Shown in pieces: positions 34,550 through 43,376 of a DNA stretch of 64,000 bases. Origin of the DNA: Amycolatopsis sp. NBRC 101858 (GTDB lineage Bacteria; Actinomycetota; Actinomycetes; Mycobacteriales; Pseudonocardiaceae). A program made the translations under genes and the position numbers. Position 1 is the first letter of the stretch. Each line of letters opens with the position of its first letter. Location of the stretch: positions 884,681-948,680 of the forward strand of contig NZ_BSTD01000001.1 of assembly GCF_030269325.1 (NCBI RefSeq), written 5' to 3'. The notes under the pieces were generated by a model. That model had not been told where the DNA came from and searched no databases. It was given only the letters and a program-made list of their open reading frames with translations.

Positions 34550-36100
34550 GTGGTGTCGGTGCGCAGCGTGGTCGACCGGGTGGGGCCGACGCTGCTCCAC
34601 GCGCTCCAAGTGCCCGACGACTCCCCTGCCGTCGCCGACGTCGTCATCGCCGAACCCGGCGGAGCCGTCGCCGCCGGGGATCTCGTGCTCGGGGTCGCCA
34701 CCTCCGGCCCCGAAGATGCCGCCGAGCTGGTGAAACGCAGCGCCGAACAGGGCGCCGCCGCCGTGTTGCTCAAGCCGCCGCTGGCCGCGAAGCCCGCCGT
34801 CAAGCGCGCCGCGAAGGCCAGCGGGGTCGCGCTCGTCCAGGTGCACGCCGCAACGTCGTGGGCGCAGCTCGTGTGGCTGCTGCGGACCGTCCTCGACGCG
34901 CTCGCCGACGAGTCCGAGGACCTCGATCCCGGCTCCGGCGACCTCTTCCGGCTCGCCGACGCCGTCGCGTCCGTCGTGGACGCCCCGGTGACCATCGAGG
35001 ACACCAACTCCCGCGTGCTCGCCTACTCCGCGCGCCAGGACCTCACCGACCCCGCCCGCGTCGCGACGATCATGGGCCGGCGCATCCCCGACGACGTCCT
35101 CGCGCGGTTCCGCTCGCGCGGGGTGTTCCGAGAGCTGTCGCGCGGCCGGCAGACGATCTTCGTCCCGGCCCAGCGCGACGGCACGCTGCCGCGGCTGATC
35201 GTGCCGATCCGGATGGGCGGCGAGCTGCTCGGCTCGATGTGGGCGGTCGTCGCCGGGCCGGTGTCCGACGAGCGCGCGGCCGCCTTCGCCGACGCCGCCC
35301 CGGTCGTCGCGCTGCACCTGCTGCGCCGCCGCGCGCACACCGACGCGCAGCGCCGCGCGTCGGCCGAACTGCTGCGCGGGGTGCTCGAAGGCCGGGCGAA
35401 CCCGCGCAAGGCGATGGCCGAGCTGGACCTGTCCGACGAGCCGCACCGCGTGGTCGTCATCGAGGTCACCGGCGGCGACGGCCGGGACGCCGAGGGCCTG
35501 CGGCTCGCGCTGCTCGAGCGGATCTCCCAGGGCATCGGGCGCCGTCCGGTGGCGACCGAGCTGGGCGGGCTGCTCTACGCCGTGGTCCCCGACCGGCCGG
35601 GCCCCGGCGGGTGGGAGGAACTACGCGAGGCGCTCGTCGAGACGGGACCGTCTCGTCGCAGCGGTGCCCCGCGGGCCGCGGCCGGCGCCCCGGGCGAGAT
35701 CGGCGACCTCTCGGCCTCGCGTCACCAGGCCGACGAAGCCCTCGGGCTGCTGCGCGCCGAGCTCCTCGACGAGCGCGTGATCACCTTCGACGAAGCTTGG
35801 ACGGTGTTGACGCTGCACCGCGGCGCGACCGCGGCGGCCGGGGCGAAGGTCGCGGAGCTCGGCCCGCTCAGTGCCCTGCGCACCCACGACGAGACGGGCA
35901 AGGCCGGCTACGTCGAGACGTTGTACGAGTGGCTGCGTCACCCCGGCGACCCGCGCGCGGCGGCGCGCGAGCTGCGGATCCACCCCAACACCCTGCGGTA
36001 CCGCATGCGCAAGCTCCTGGAACTGGTGCCGCTGGACCTCGACGACCCGGACGTCCGGCTGGCCCTGATCACGCAGCTCGTCGCGCTGCGCTGGAGCTGA
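34550..36100 (+). CDS. PucR-family transcriptional regulator
   Basis: 516 aa from GTG 34550 (GTG 34553 equally possible). N-terminal PucR-type domain (VVIAEPGGAVAAGDLVLGV), a GAF-like centre starting SVVDAPVTIEDTNSRVLAYS, and a C-terminal HTH_30 (RAAARELRIHPNTLRYRMRKL) that binds DNA. Family members activate purine, amine or amino-acid catabolic genes in response to nitrogen compounds. No obvious target lies adjacent; ald is 2.6 kb downstream but normally has a Lrp-type regulator. Single-gene unit. Confidence 0.86.
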   Translation: MVSVRSVVDRVGPTLLHALQVPDDSPAVADVVIAEPGGAVAAGDLVLGVATSGPEDAAELVKRSAEQGAAAVLLKPPLAAKPAVKRAAKASGVALVQVHAATSWAQLVWLLRTVLDALADESEDLDPGSGDLFRLADAVASVVDAPVTIEDTNSRVLAYSARQDLTDPARVATIMGRRIPDDVLARFRSRGVFRELSRGRQTIFVPAQRDGTLPRLIVPIRMGGELLGSMWAVVAGPVSDERAAAFADAAPVVALHLLRRRAHTDAQRRASAELLRGVLEGRANPRKAMAELDLSDEPHRVVVIEVTGGDGRDAEGLRLALLERISQGIGRRPVATELGGLLYAVVPDRPGPGGWEELREALVETGPSRRSGAPRAAAGAPGEIGDLSASRHQADEALGLLRAELLDERVITFDEAWTVLTLHRGATAAAGAKVAELGPLSALRTHDETGKAGYVETLYEWLRHPGDPRAAARELRIHPNTLRYRMRKLLELVPLDLDDPDVRLALITQLVALRWS

Positions 36101-36262
36101 CTGCGCCGTTCGGCCCATCCCGCGACCTATGCACTACTCCGCATGGATCGCGCCGAACGTACCGATTGTCTTTTCCAGCCGAAAGGTGGTGGATTCCGGT
36201 GACCGCCTGACGCACCTTCTTCGCAGCACCCGGGGTAGCCGGGTCGTCGCAGAGGAGTGGCC

Positions 36263-37174
36263 ATGAGCAGTTCGGAGCGGTTTCGCAGGGCCGTCAAGCT
36301 GGGTGCGGTGTCCGCGCTCTCGCTGGTCGCCCTGGTCGTCCCGGGCACCACGACCGGGAGCGCGGTAGCGGCGCCCGCCGGCGACTGCTTCACCCCGACC
36401 CAGAGCGCGGACCGCAGCAAGGACGGCCACGCCGACAGCCTGTCCCCGGCCGAGGCCGCCCGCGTCGAGGCGGACATGCAGAGCAAGCTCGCCGGGAAGC
36501 GCACGGCGTTCGCCGCGGCGGCCGTCTCGATCCCGGTGTACTTCCACGTGATCACCAGCGGCTCGACCGGCAACCTGCCGGCCGCGACGATCACCAAGCA
36601 GATCTCGGTGCTCAACAGCGCGTACGCGAAGAGCGGCTACAGCTTCTCGCTGGTGAGCACGGACTACACGAACAACTCCACCTGGTACAACGGCATCACC
36701 GACGGCACGTCCGCCGAGCGCAACATGAAGAACGCGCTGCGCAAGGGCGGCAAGAACGCACTGAACATCTACACGGCCAACCTCGGCGACGACCTCCTCG
36801 GCTGGGCGACGTTCCCGTGGAACTACACGTCGGCGCCGAAGATGGACGGCGTGGTGATCCTCGACGAGTCCCTCCCGGGCCGCTCGGCGACGAACTACAA
36901 CGAGGGCGACACGGCCACGCACGAAATCGGCCACTGGATGGGGCTGTACCACACGTTCCAGGGCGGCTGCTCCGGTTCGGGCGACTACGTCTCGGACACG
37001 CCGGCCGAAGCAACGGCGACATCCGGCTGCCCGGCGAGCAAGAACACCTGCTCGGCGGCGGGCAACGACCCGATCCACAACTTCATGGACTACAGCTACG
37101 ACGGCTGCATGTACGAGTTCACCGCGGGCCAGACGACGCGGATGAACAGCTCCTGGTCGGCTTACCGCGCCTGA
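36263..37174 (+). CDS. Secreted zinc metalloprotease (M43/pappalysin-like)
   Basis: 303 aa from ATG 36263 with GAGGAG upstream. Signal peptide RRAVKLGAVSALSLVALVV with cleavage near AVAA-PAGD (about 36), a short propeptide-like helix, then catalytic domain. Zinc site HEIGHWMGLYHTF gives the HExxHxxGxxH motif; Met-turn NFMDYSYDGC; several Cys for disulfides. Acts outside the cell on proteins. The upstream frame adds a GTG at 36257 that overlaps the Shine-Dalgarno. A hairpin follows the stop by 12 bp. Confidence 0.9.
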   Translation: MSSSERFRRAVKLGAVSALSLVALVVPGTTTGSAVAAPAGDCFTPTQSADRSKDGHADSLSPAEAARVEADMQSKLAGKRTAFAAAAVSIPVYFHVITSGSTGNLPAATITKQISVLNSAYAKSGYSFSLVSTDYTNNSTWYNGITDGTSAERNMKNALRKGGKNALNIYTANLGDDLLGWATFPWNYTSAPKMDGVVILDESLPGRSATNYNEGDTATHEIGHWMGLYHTFQGGCSGSGDYVSDTPAEATATSGCPASKNTCSAAGNDPIHNFMDYSYDGCMYEFTAGQTTRMNSSWSAYRA

Positions 37175-37186
37175 CGGGTTTCCCTC

Positions 37187-37221
37187 AAGGGCACCCTCAT
37201 GATGTCCATGAGGGTGCCCTT
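37187..37221. terminator. Hairpin after zinc protease
   Basis: Perfect 14-bp arms AAGGGCACCCTCAT/ATGAGGGTGCCCTT around GATGTCC, between convergent genes; ends at the stop codon of the minus gene. Confidence 0.8.
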
Positions 37222-37640
37222 CAAGGCACCCGGTAGCTGAGGTCCTTCGCGACCAGCTTGGACGGACGCAGGTGCACCCAGACCGTGCCCGGGTTGTCGT
37301 GCAGGTACGCGCGGAACCTCGGATCCCAGCGCGTCTCGTCGGAACCGAGGTAGCGCACGAGTTTCCGTCGCCCGCGGGCGACGTCGAAGGGACGCAGGTC
37401 CGCGTCGCCGGTCGCCAGGACCTGCCGCACCATCCCGGTTCCGAGGTCGCAGACGTCGACGGCGAGCGCGATCCGTGGCCGCATCCGGATCCGTTGCGGC
37501 AGCCGCGACCACGGGCCGCTGAGAATCCAGAAAGCGGATTCCTCCCAGAGGTACCACGTGGGCCGCACGGTCGGTCCATCCGTGGCGACCCGCGCCGTGA
37601 GCGGCAGCGCGAGGAACCCATCGACGTCGAACCCGCTCAT
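37221..37640 (-). CDS. Pyridoxamine 5'-phosphate oxidase-like flavin-binding protein
   Basis: 139 aa from ATG 37640. Split-barrel fold: LALPLTARVATDGPTVRPTWYLWEE, then FWILSGPWSRLPQRI, and C-terminal VWVHLRPSKLVAKDLSYR. Typical of small FMN- or F420-binding PNPOx-like proteins that are not true PdxH. Its start overlaps the stop of the quinone-oxidoreductase gene (ATGA), so both are made from one transcript; a shared redox role is likely. A longer in-frame reading to 39830 is shadow of neighbouring genes. Confidence 0.78.
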   Translation of the reverse strand: MSGFDVDGFLALPLTARVATDGPTVRPTWYLWEESAFWILSGPWSRLPQRIRMRPRIALAVDVCDLGTGMVRQVLATGDADLRPFDVARGRRKLVRYLGSDETRWDPRFRAYLHDNPGTVWVHLRPSKLVAKDLSYRVP

Positions 37641-38569
37641 GCAACCAGCAGCGTCTTGCCCACCGTCGCGCGGGATTCCATCGCCGCGTGGGCGTCCGCC
37701 GCCTTCTCCAACGGGAACCGCTGGCCGATCACCGGCACCAGACGTCCCGCCGCGGCTTCCGACAACGCCGACTCCGTGAACCCCCGCATCTCGGCCGGGC
37801 TCCCGATCGAGCGCACCAGCGACACCCCGCGCGCGGCAGCGTCCTCTTCGGACACTTCCGCCCACGAACCGCCCGCCAGGCCGTACACCGCCATCCGGCC
37901 GCCCGGGCGCAGCAGGCCGAACGCCGCCGTGCCGATCGCTCCGCCCACGCCGTCGAAGACCACGTCGACCTCGCCCGCTGACGACGTCCAGTCCGGCAGC
38001 AGGTAGTCCACGACGACGTCGGCGCCCGCCACCGCAGCCACCTTCGCCGGTCCGCCCGCCGCGGCGACCACCGATGCGCCCGCCGCCTTCGCCAGCTGGA
38101 CCAGCAGGCCGCCGACGCCGCCCGCCGCCGCCTCGACCAGGACTCGATCGCCCGGCCGCACCCTGGCGGCATGGACCAGACCCGTCGCCGTGCGGCCGTC
38201 CGCGAGCAGCGCCACCGCCGCGTCGAGCGCCAGTGCGTCCGGGACCGCGAACACCGCCGCCGCGTCCACCGCGACGCGCTGGGCGTACCCGCCCGAACCG
38301 CCGGTCGACGTCACCACCCGCAGCCCGGCGAGCCCCGGGTCCGCACCCTCGCCGACCGCGCTGATCACGCCGCCGACGCCGTTGCCCGGGACGACCGGCA
38401 GCACCGGACGGAACGGTCCCGTCCCGGCGCGCACCTGGGTCTCGACGAAGGTGATGTTCGCGAACGCCACCTCGACCAGCACCTGCCCGGGTCCGGGGAC
38501 CGGGTCCGGCGCCTCCCCCGGCTCCAGCGCCTCCGGCCCGCCGAACTCCCGCAACCACACAGCTCTCAT
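37637..38569 (-). CDS. Zinc-binding dehydrogenase / quinone oxidoreductase-like MDR protein
   Basis: 310 aa from ATG 38569 (five codons inside a longer frame). MDR fold without catalytic zinc ligands: MRAVWLREFGGPEAL, GNGVGGVISAVGEGA, NADP-binding AAAGGVGGLLVQLAKAAGA, and RFPLEKAADAHAAMESR near the end. Resembles QOR/FadB4-type enzymes of actinobacteria that reduce quinones or enoyl compounds with NADPH. First gene of a two-gene unit with the PNPOx-like protein; divergent from ald. Confidence 0.87.
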   Translation of the reverse strand: MRAVWLREFGGPEALEPGEAPDPVPGPGQVLVEVAFANITFVETQVRAGTGPFRPVLPVVPGNGVGGVISAVGEGADPGLAGLRVVTSTGGSGGYAQRVAVDAAAVFAVPDALALDAAVALLADGRTATGLVHAARVRPGDRVLVEAAAGGVGGLLVQLAKAAGASVVAAAGGPAKVAAVAGADVVVDYLLPDWTSSAGEVDVVFDGVGGAIGTAAFGLLRPGGRMAVYGLAGGSWAEVSEEDAAARGVSLVRSIGSPAEMRGFTESALSEAAAGRLVPVIGQRFPLEKAADAHAAMESRATVGKTLLVA

Positions 38570-38741
38570 GCCTGCACGCTGCAACCTCCAGCGCGGTCGA
38601 AGTCAACGGCCTTGTCCGCTCAGCACCACGAATGCCGCGAAGAAATGTTCGCCCAGCACGATGACACCGCCGTCCGGGTGGTTCACCGTGAGTGGCACCA
38701 CCGCACCGATTCCGGACGCAGACCGACCCAGGAGGCCGACC

Positions 38742-39857
38742 GTGCGTATCGCCGTTCCCCGTGAAATCAAGAAGCACGAGTACCGGGTCGCGCTGACCCC
38801 CGCGGGGGTGCACGAGCTGGTCGGACGCGGGCACGACGTCTTCGTCGAGACGGGCGCCGGGGTCGGTTCGTCCATCTCCGACGACGAGTACGTCGCCGCC
38901 GGCGCGAAGATCCTCGCCACCGCCGACGAGACGTGGGCGCAGGGCGAGCTGGTCCTCAAGGTCAAGGAGCCGATCGCCGAGGAGTACCCCCGGCTGCGCG
39001 CCGACCAGGTCCTCTTCACCTACCTGCACATCGCCGCCGACCGGCCGCTGACCGACGCGCTGCTGGCCGCCGGCACCACCGCGATCGCCTACGAGACCGT
39101 GCAGACCGCCAACGGCGCGCTGCCGCTGCTCGCCCCGATGTCCGAGGTCGCGGGCCGGCTGGCCCCGCAGGTCGGCGCGTTCTCGCTGATGAAGCCGAGC
39201 GGCGGCCGCGGCGTGCTGCCCGGCGGCATCCCCGGCGTGCACCCCGCGCGTGTCGTCGTGATCGGCGGCGGTGTCGCCGGCCTCAACGCCGCCCGCGTCG
39301 CGCTGGGCCTCGGCTCGGACGTCGAGATCCTGGACACCAACGTCGACCGCCTCCGCCAGATCGACAACGACTTCGGCGGCCGCATCCGCACGGTGACGTC
39401 GAACCGCCTGTCGGTCGAGGAGTCCGTGCTGCAGGCCGACATGGTCATCGGCGCGGTGCTGGTCCCGGGCGCCAAGGCGCCGAAGCTGGTCTCGAACGAG
39501 CTCGTGTCGCGGATGAAGGCCGGCAGCGTGCTCGTCGACATCGCGATCGACCAGGGCGGCTGCTTCGCCGACTCGCGCCCGACCACGCACGACGACCCGA
39601 CCTACACCGTGCACGAGTCCGTCTTCTACTGCGTCGCGAACATGCCGGGCGCGGTGCCGCGGACGTCGACCTACGGCCTCACGAACGTGACGCTGCCGTA
39701 CGCGGTCCAGCTCGCCGAGCACGGCTGGAAGGCCGCGCTGCAGGCGGACGCGGCGCTGGCGAAGGGCCTCAACACGCACGCGGGCGCCTTGACGAACGGC
39801 CCGGTCGCGGTCGCGCACGACCTGCCGCACACGGCGCTGGAGACCGTCCTCGCCTGA
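38742..39857 (+). CDS. ald: Alanine dehydrogenase
   Basis: 371 aa from GTG 38742 with GGAGG seven bases upstream. N-terminal [24 protein letters not shown] start, substrate Lys in [12 protein letters not shown], catalytic His in YLHIAAD, NAD-binding [21 protein letters not shown] and the C-terminal [11 protein letters not shown] motif. Interconverts alanine and pyruvate with NAD, linking nitrogen and carbon metabolism. Monocistronic; the 172-bp gap upstream separates it from the divergent MDR gene. No Lrp/AsnC regulator lies beside it, unlike many actinobacterial ald genes. Confidence 0.95.
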   Translation: MRIAVPREIKKHEYRVALTPAGVHELVGRGHDVFVETGAGVGSSISDDEYVAAGAKILATADETWAQGELVLKVKEPIAEEYPRLRADQVLFTYLHIAADRPLTDALLAAGTTAIAYETVQTANGALPLLAPMSEVAGRLAPQVGAFSLMKPSGGRGVLPGGIPGVHPARVVVIGGGVAGLNAARVALGLGSDVEILDTNVDRLRQIDNDFGGRIRTVTSNRLSVEESVLQADMVIGAVLVPGAKAPKLVSNELVSRMKAGSVLVDIAIDQGGCFADSRPTTHDDPTYTVHESVFYCVANMPGAVPRTSTYGLTNVTLPYAVQLAEHGWKAALQADAALAKGLNTHAGALTNGPVAVAHDLPHTALETVLA

Positions 39858-39858
39858 C

Positions 39859-40971
39859 CTACCTCACCCGAGCGGGCCCCTGTCGTTCCACGGCAGGGGC
39901 CCGCTCCCCTTTCGCCACCAGCCGACGGCCGAAGGCGATCGCGGGCAGCTCCACCCACCGCCGCAGGCCGCACGCGAAGAGCAGGGCGACGGCGGCGGTC
40001 GCGGCGGCCTTGAGCAGGCCGGTCGGCAGCAAGAGCCCGGTCACGCCCGCGGCCCCGGTCTGGGCCAGGTAGAGCGCGTAGGACCGATCGCCGAGGTAGG
40101 TGAGCGGACGGCTCGCGAGCAGCCGCCGCACCGGCCCCCGCGCGAGCACCGCGACGAGCAGCAGCGCCGCGCCCACCGCGTAGATCGGAACGACGAACTG
40201 CCAGTTCCCGCCGAGCGCCTGTCCCAGCGGCTTGACCGACAGCTGCAGCACGCAGAACCCGAGCGCGACCAGCACCGCCGCGGCCGGGCTGGTCAGCGGC
40301 CGCAGCACCGCGAACCCGCGCGGGTGGTGCAGCGCCAGCGCGAGCTGGCACCCGACGACCAGCGAGCCGTAGTGCACCGACAGGCTCGCCCACTGGTGGG
40401 ACGGCGCCAGCGGCAGCACGCCGAGCACGAAGCCCACCGCGCCCGCGCCGATCAGCAGGCGCAGCGCGGTCTTGCCGGTGCGAGCGAACGACGTCAGCAC
40501 GAGCAGCGCGGGCCAGGCGAGGTAGAACTTCTCCTCCACGCCGAGCGACCACGACGTCGGGTACGGCGTGTTGTAGTCGACGACTTCGTTGAAGAAGGTC
40601 AGGTAGTACGGCATCGCGTCACCGAGCCGGCTACTCCGGTAAACGCCGGTTAACGTCACCGCCAGCGCAGTCAGGCCGAGCAGCAAGAAGTACACCGGCA
40701 TGATCCGGAAGACGCGCCGGACGTAGAAGTCGCGCAGCGAGACCCGGCCCGTGCGGTCCTCTTCGCGCAGTGCCAGCGTGGTGATCAGGAAGCCGGACAG
40801 CACGAAGAACAGCTGGACGGCGATCCAGCCCTGCAGCCGGTCGACGACGGGCCCGCCGTAGTGGAAGAACACGACGGCCAGCGCGGCGAGCGCGCGCAGG
40901 CCGGTCAGGCCGGGGAACCACGACGACGAGCGGTATTCGGCGTGGTCGAGCGGCCGCCAGGAGATGATCAT
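39859..40971 (-). CDS. Acyltransferase 3 family membrane protein (OatA-like)
   Basis: 370 aa with about ten membrane segments. Starts [23 protein letters not shown], the family signature with the conserved His, then [23 protein letters not shown] and [18 protein letters not shown]. These proteins O-acylate sugars or peptidoglycan on the membrane. The frame ends one base after the convergent ald stop, and its last 16 codons lie over the ald terminator hairpin, so either the C-terminus is truly this long or the terminator has been absorbed into the reading frame. Confidence 0.87.
   Translation of the reverse strand: MIISWRPLDHAEYRSSSWFPGLTGLRALAALAVVFFHYGGPVVDRLQGWIAVQLFFVLSGFLITTLALREEDRTGRVSLRDFYVRRVFRIMPVYFLLLGLTALAVTLTGVYRSSRLGDAMPYYLTFFNEVVDYNTPYPTSWSLGVEEKFYLAWPALLVLTSFARTGKTALRLLIGAGAVGFVLGVLPLAPSHQWASLSVHYGSLVVGCQLALALHHPRGFAVLRPLTSPAAAVLVALGFCVLQLSVKPLGQALGGNWQFVVPIYAVGAALLLVAVLARGPVRRLLASRPLTYLGDRSYALYLAQTGAAGVTGLLLPTGLLKAAATAAVALLFACGLRRWVELPAIAFGRRLVAKGERAPAVERQGPARVR
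39871..39907. terminator. Hairpin after ald, inside the end of the acyltransferase frame
   Basis: Perfect 13-bp arms GAGCGGGCCCCTG/CAGGGGCCCGCTC with an 11-nt loop, 13 bp after the ald stop. Confidence 0.75.
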
Positions 40972-41016
40972 GGCCGCAGCGTCGATCCCGGACGCTGAAC
41001 CCAGCCTGAAGCGGGC

Positions 41017-42375
41017 TTAAGACGTCTTCAGCTCCGGGAGCCGCACGACGAACCGGCTGCCGCCTTCGACCGCGGCCGTGCCGCCGTGGGCGCGGGCGAT
41101 GTCGGCGACGATCGCCAGGCCCAGCCCGGATCCGCCGTCGTCGCGGGCGCGGGCGTCGTCGAGGCGGACGAAGCGGTCGAAGACGCGCTCGCGGTCCGCT
41201 TCCGGGATGCCGGGCCCGTCGTCGGTGACCGACAGCACAGCCCACCCGTCCGCCGCGGACACCTCGACGGCGACCCGGGACACCGCGTGCCGCTGGGCGT
41301 TGTCGACGAGGTTGCGCAGGAGCCGTTCGAGCCGAGACCGGTGGCCGCGCACCACCGGCGTCCCGGTCACCTCGACGTCGATCTTCTCCCGCCCGGCGAC
41401 GACCGCCTCGATCACTTCGGGCAGGGCCACTGGTTCGAGGCGGTCCGGCCCGGCGTGGTCGAGCTTGCCGAGCAGCACGAGGTCGGCGACGAGGTCCTGC
41501 AGCCGGGTGACGTCGAGCAGCGCGTTCTCGCAGGAGTGCCGCCAGTCGAGCCGGTCGGGGTGGGCCAGCAGCACTTCGAGCTGCGTCCGCAGGGAGGCGA
41601 GCGGGGTGCGCAGCTCGTGCGACGCGTCGGAGGTGAACCGGCTCTGGCGCGTGACGGCCTCGTCGAGGCGGGCGAGCATGGTGTTCATCGTCCCGGCGAG
41701 GCGCGCGATCTCGTCGCCGGTGCGCGGCGCCGGGACGCGGCGGCTCAGGTCGTGCGCGCCGATCTCGGCGACCTCCCCGCGGATGGCCTCGACCGGGCGC
41801 AGCGACCGGCGGACGGCGAGCCACGCGATGACGCCGACAAGTAGCGCGACCGCGGGGACGCCGAAGGTGAGCACGGTCCGGACCGAGTCGACGGCGGCCT
41901 GGCCTTCGGGGTCGATCGCAACGGCGGCGAAGACGTCGTACTTGCTGTCTCCGCTGTCGGCGTGGACGACGTGCAGGGTGAGGTGGTCGTCGAGGTCGCC
42001 CAGTTCGGGGCCGCAGCCGACGGACGCCTGGCTCGCGCGGTCGAACTCGTAGGGCGCGAGCGTGACGTCGGTGTCGTAGGCGGCCAGGGTGGCGTCGCGC
42101 AGGACCGGGCAGGACGCGACGCTCCGGCCGGCCTGGTCCTTGACCTCGTAGATCGAGTCGCGCACGAGCAGCGTCAGGTCGGCGGGGCGGGCGCCGGTGT
42201 TCAGGAGCTGGACGATCGCGTCGGCGTGGGCGTCGGCGAGCTGGGTGGCGGCGTTCCGGAGGCGGCCCTCGGCTTGGAGCACGAACCAGACGGAGACCGC
42301 GCCGAGCGCGACGGCCGAAGCGGCGAAGGCCGTGACCGCGACGCGGAACCGGGTGGAGCGCAGGAAGCTAGGCAC
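41017..42375 (-). CDS. Sensor histidine kinase
   Basis: 452 aa. Membrane segment at about 11-33, extracytoplasmic sensor to about 160 (contains two Cys, in SCPV and VGCGPE), second segment near 166-185, HAMP (RRSLRPVEAIRGEVAEIGAHDLSRRV), H-box SDASHELRTPLASL, N-box LLRNLVDNAQRHA, G1 VTDDGPGIPE and G2 GSGLGLAIV. Phosphorylates the response regulator encoded just upstream; the two genes overlap by 8 bp. The ligand of the sensor domain is unknown; a disulfide-based or metal signal is conceivable. Confidence 0.92.
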   Translation of the reverse strand: MPSFLRSTRFRVAVTAFAASAVALGAVSVWFVLQAEGRLRNAATQLADAHADAIVQLLNTGARPADLTLLVRDSIYEVKDQAGRSVASCPVLRDATLAAYDTDVTLAPYEFDRASQASVGCGPELGDLDDHLTLHVVHADSGDSKYDVFAAVAIDPEGQAAVDSVRTVLTFGVPAVALLVGVIAWLAVRRSLRPVEAIRGEVAEIGAHDLSRRVPAPRTGDEIARLAGTMNTMLARLDEAVTRQSRFTSDASHELRTPLASLRTQLEVLLAHPDRLDWRHSCENALLDVTRLQDLVADLVLLGKLDHAGPDRLEPVALPEVIEAVVAGREKIDVEVTGTPVVRGHRSRLERLLRNLVDNAQRHAVSRVAVEVSAADGWAVLSVTDDGPGIPEADRERVFDRFVRLDDARARDDGGSGLGLAIVADIARAHGGTAAVEGGSRFVVRLPELKTS

Positions 42376-43033
42376 CGGACGTCGTCACGAGGTAGCCGGC
42401 GCCGCGGACGGTCCGGATGGTTTCGGTGCCGAGCTTCAGCCGCAGCGCGCTGACGTGGACCTCGACGAGGTTGGCGGTCGCGGAGGCGGCGAAGTCCCAC
42501 AGGTTGTCGAGCAGCTCGGCCTTGGTGACGACCTGTCCCGGCCGTTGGACGAGGTAGGCGAGGAGGGCGAACTCCTTGCCGGTGAGGGAGATGTCGGTGC
42601 CGCCGCGCCGACAGGTCCGCCCGGCTTGGTCGAGTTCGAGATCACCCAGTTTGAGGACCCCCGGCCGGGTGGCGCCGCCGCGCCGGATGAGGGCGCGCAG
42701 CCGCGAGAGCAGGACGCCGTAGGAGAAGGGCTTGGGCAGGAAGTCGTCGGCGCCGGTGTCGAGGGCCTCGATCTCGTCGTCCTCGCCGTCCTTGGCGGTG
42801 AGCATGAGGATGGGGGTGGAGTCGCCCTGGTCCCGCAGCCGCCGGCAGACGCGGTAGCCGTTCAGGCCGGGCAGCATGATGTCGAGGATGATGGCGGAGT
42901 AGGGGTGTTCGGTGGCGAGCCAGAGCGCATCCCGCCCGTTGTGGGCGACATCGACGGCATAGCCTTCGGCACTCAGCCCGGCCCGCAGCGCCTCGGCGAG
43001 CCGCCGTTCATCTTCGACGAGCAAGATCCGCAC
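42368..43033 (-). CDS. OmpR/PhoB-family response regulator
   Basis: 221 aa from GTG 43033. Receiver domain with the acidic pair in VEDE, phospho-acceptor Asp51 in AIILDIMLPGLNGY, T in MLTAKD and K in FLPKPF; C-terminal winged helix with ISLTGKEFALLAYLVQRPG and AGYLV. First gene of the two-gene system with the kinase. Targets unknown; the ABC transporter operon on the other side of the 343-bp gap is a natural candidate. Confidence 0.93.
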   Translation of the reverse strand: MRILLVEDERRLAEALRAGLSAEGYAVDVAHNGRDALWLATEHPYSAIILDIMLPGLNGYRVCRRLRDQGDSTPILMLTAKDGEDDEIEALDTGADDFLPKPFSYGVLLSRLRALIRRGGATRPGVLKLGDLELDQAGRTCRRGGTDISLTGKEFALLAYLVQRPGQVVTKAELLDNLWDFAASATANLVEVHVSALRLKLGTETIRTVRGAGYLVTTSGA

Positions 43034-43376
43034 CGCGCCACGATGCCACAAGGTGTGCGGAGGACCCGGGAACGTAAGCGGCGACCCGCTCAACCAACCT
43101 GGGGGTCATTGGGAGCGGGCCGCCGACACCCAGCTTAGAGGTCCGGGCCGGACTTCGCTGCACCGGGTCGGCAAGTCGAGCGAATTCTTTACCAAGTTGA
43201 TCTGACCCGCGGACCACCCCGACGGCGAAACCTCAGGTCAGCGCCGTGCAACGGCCAAAGCGTCCGGTAGCTGAACGTGACGAACGTCGCTTCCGGCGGG
43301 TTCGGCCGTTCCGTGCGCGCGGGCGGCGCGGGTAGGGCAGGATGACGCCGCATCAGCGGGAACGTAAGGGGACGGT
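43034..43376. other. 343-bp divergent intergenic region
   Basis: Between the response regulator and the ABC transporter genes. The 11-mer GGGAACGTAAG occurs at both ends (43068-43078 and 43358-43368). AT-rich patch GAATTCTTTACCAAGTTGA at 43180-43200. No convincing terminator or coding frame. Confidence 0.4.

Noticed and set aside
37221..39830. 869-codon minus-strand frame
   Set aside because: Only the last 139 codons are a real PNPOx-like gene; the rest is antisense or out-of-frame to ald and the MDR gene, with shadow-like composition.
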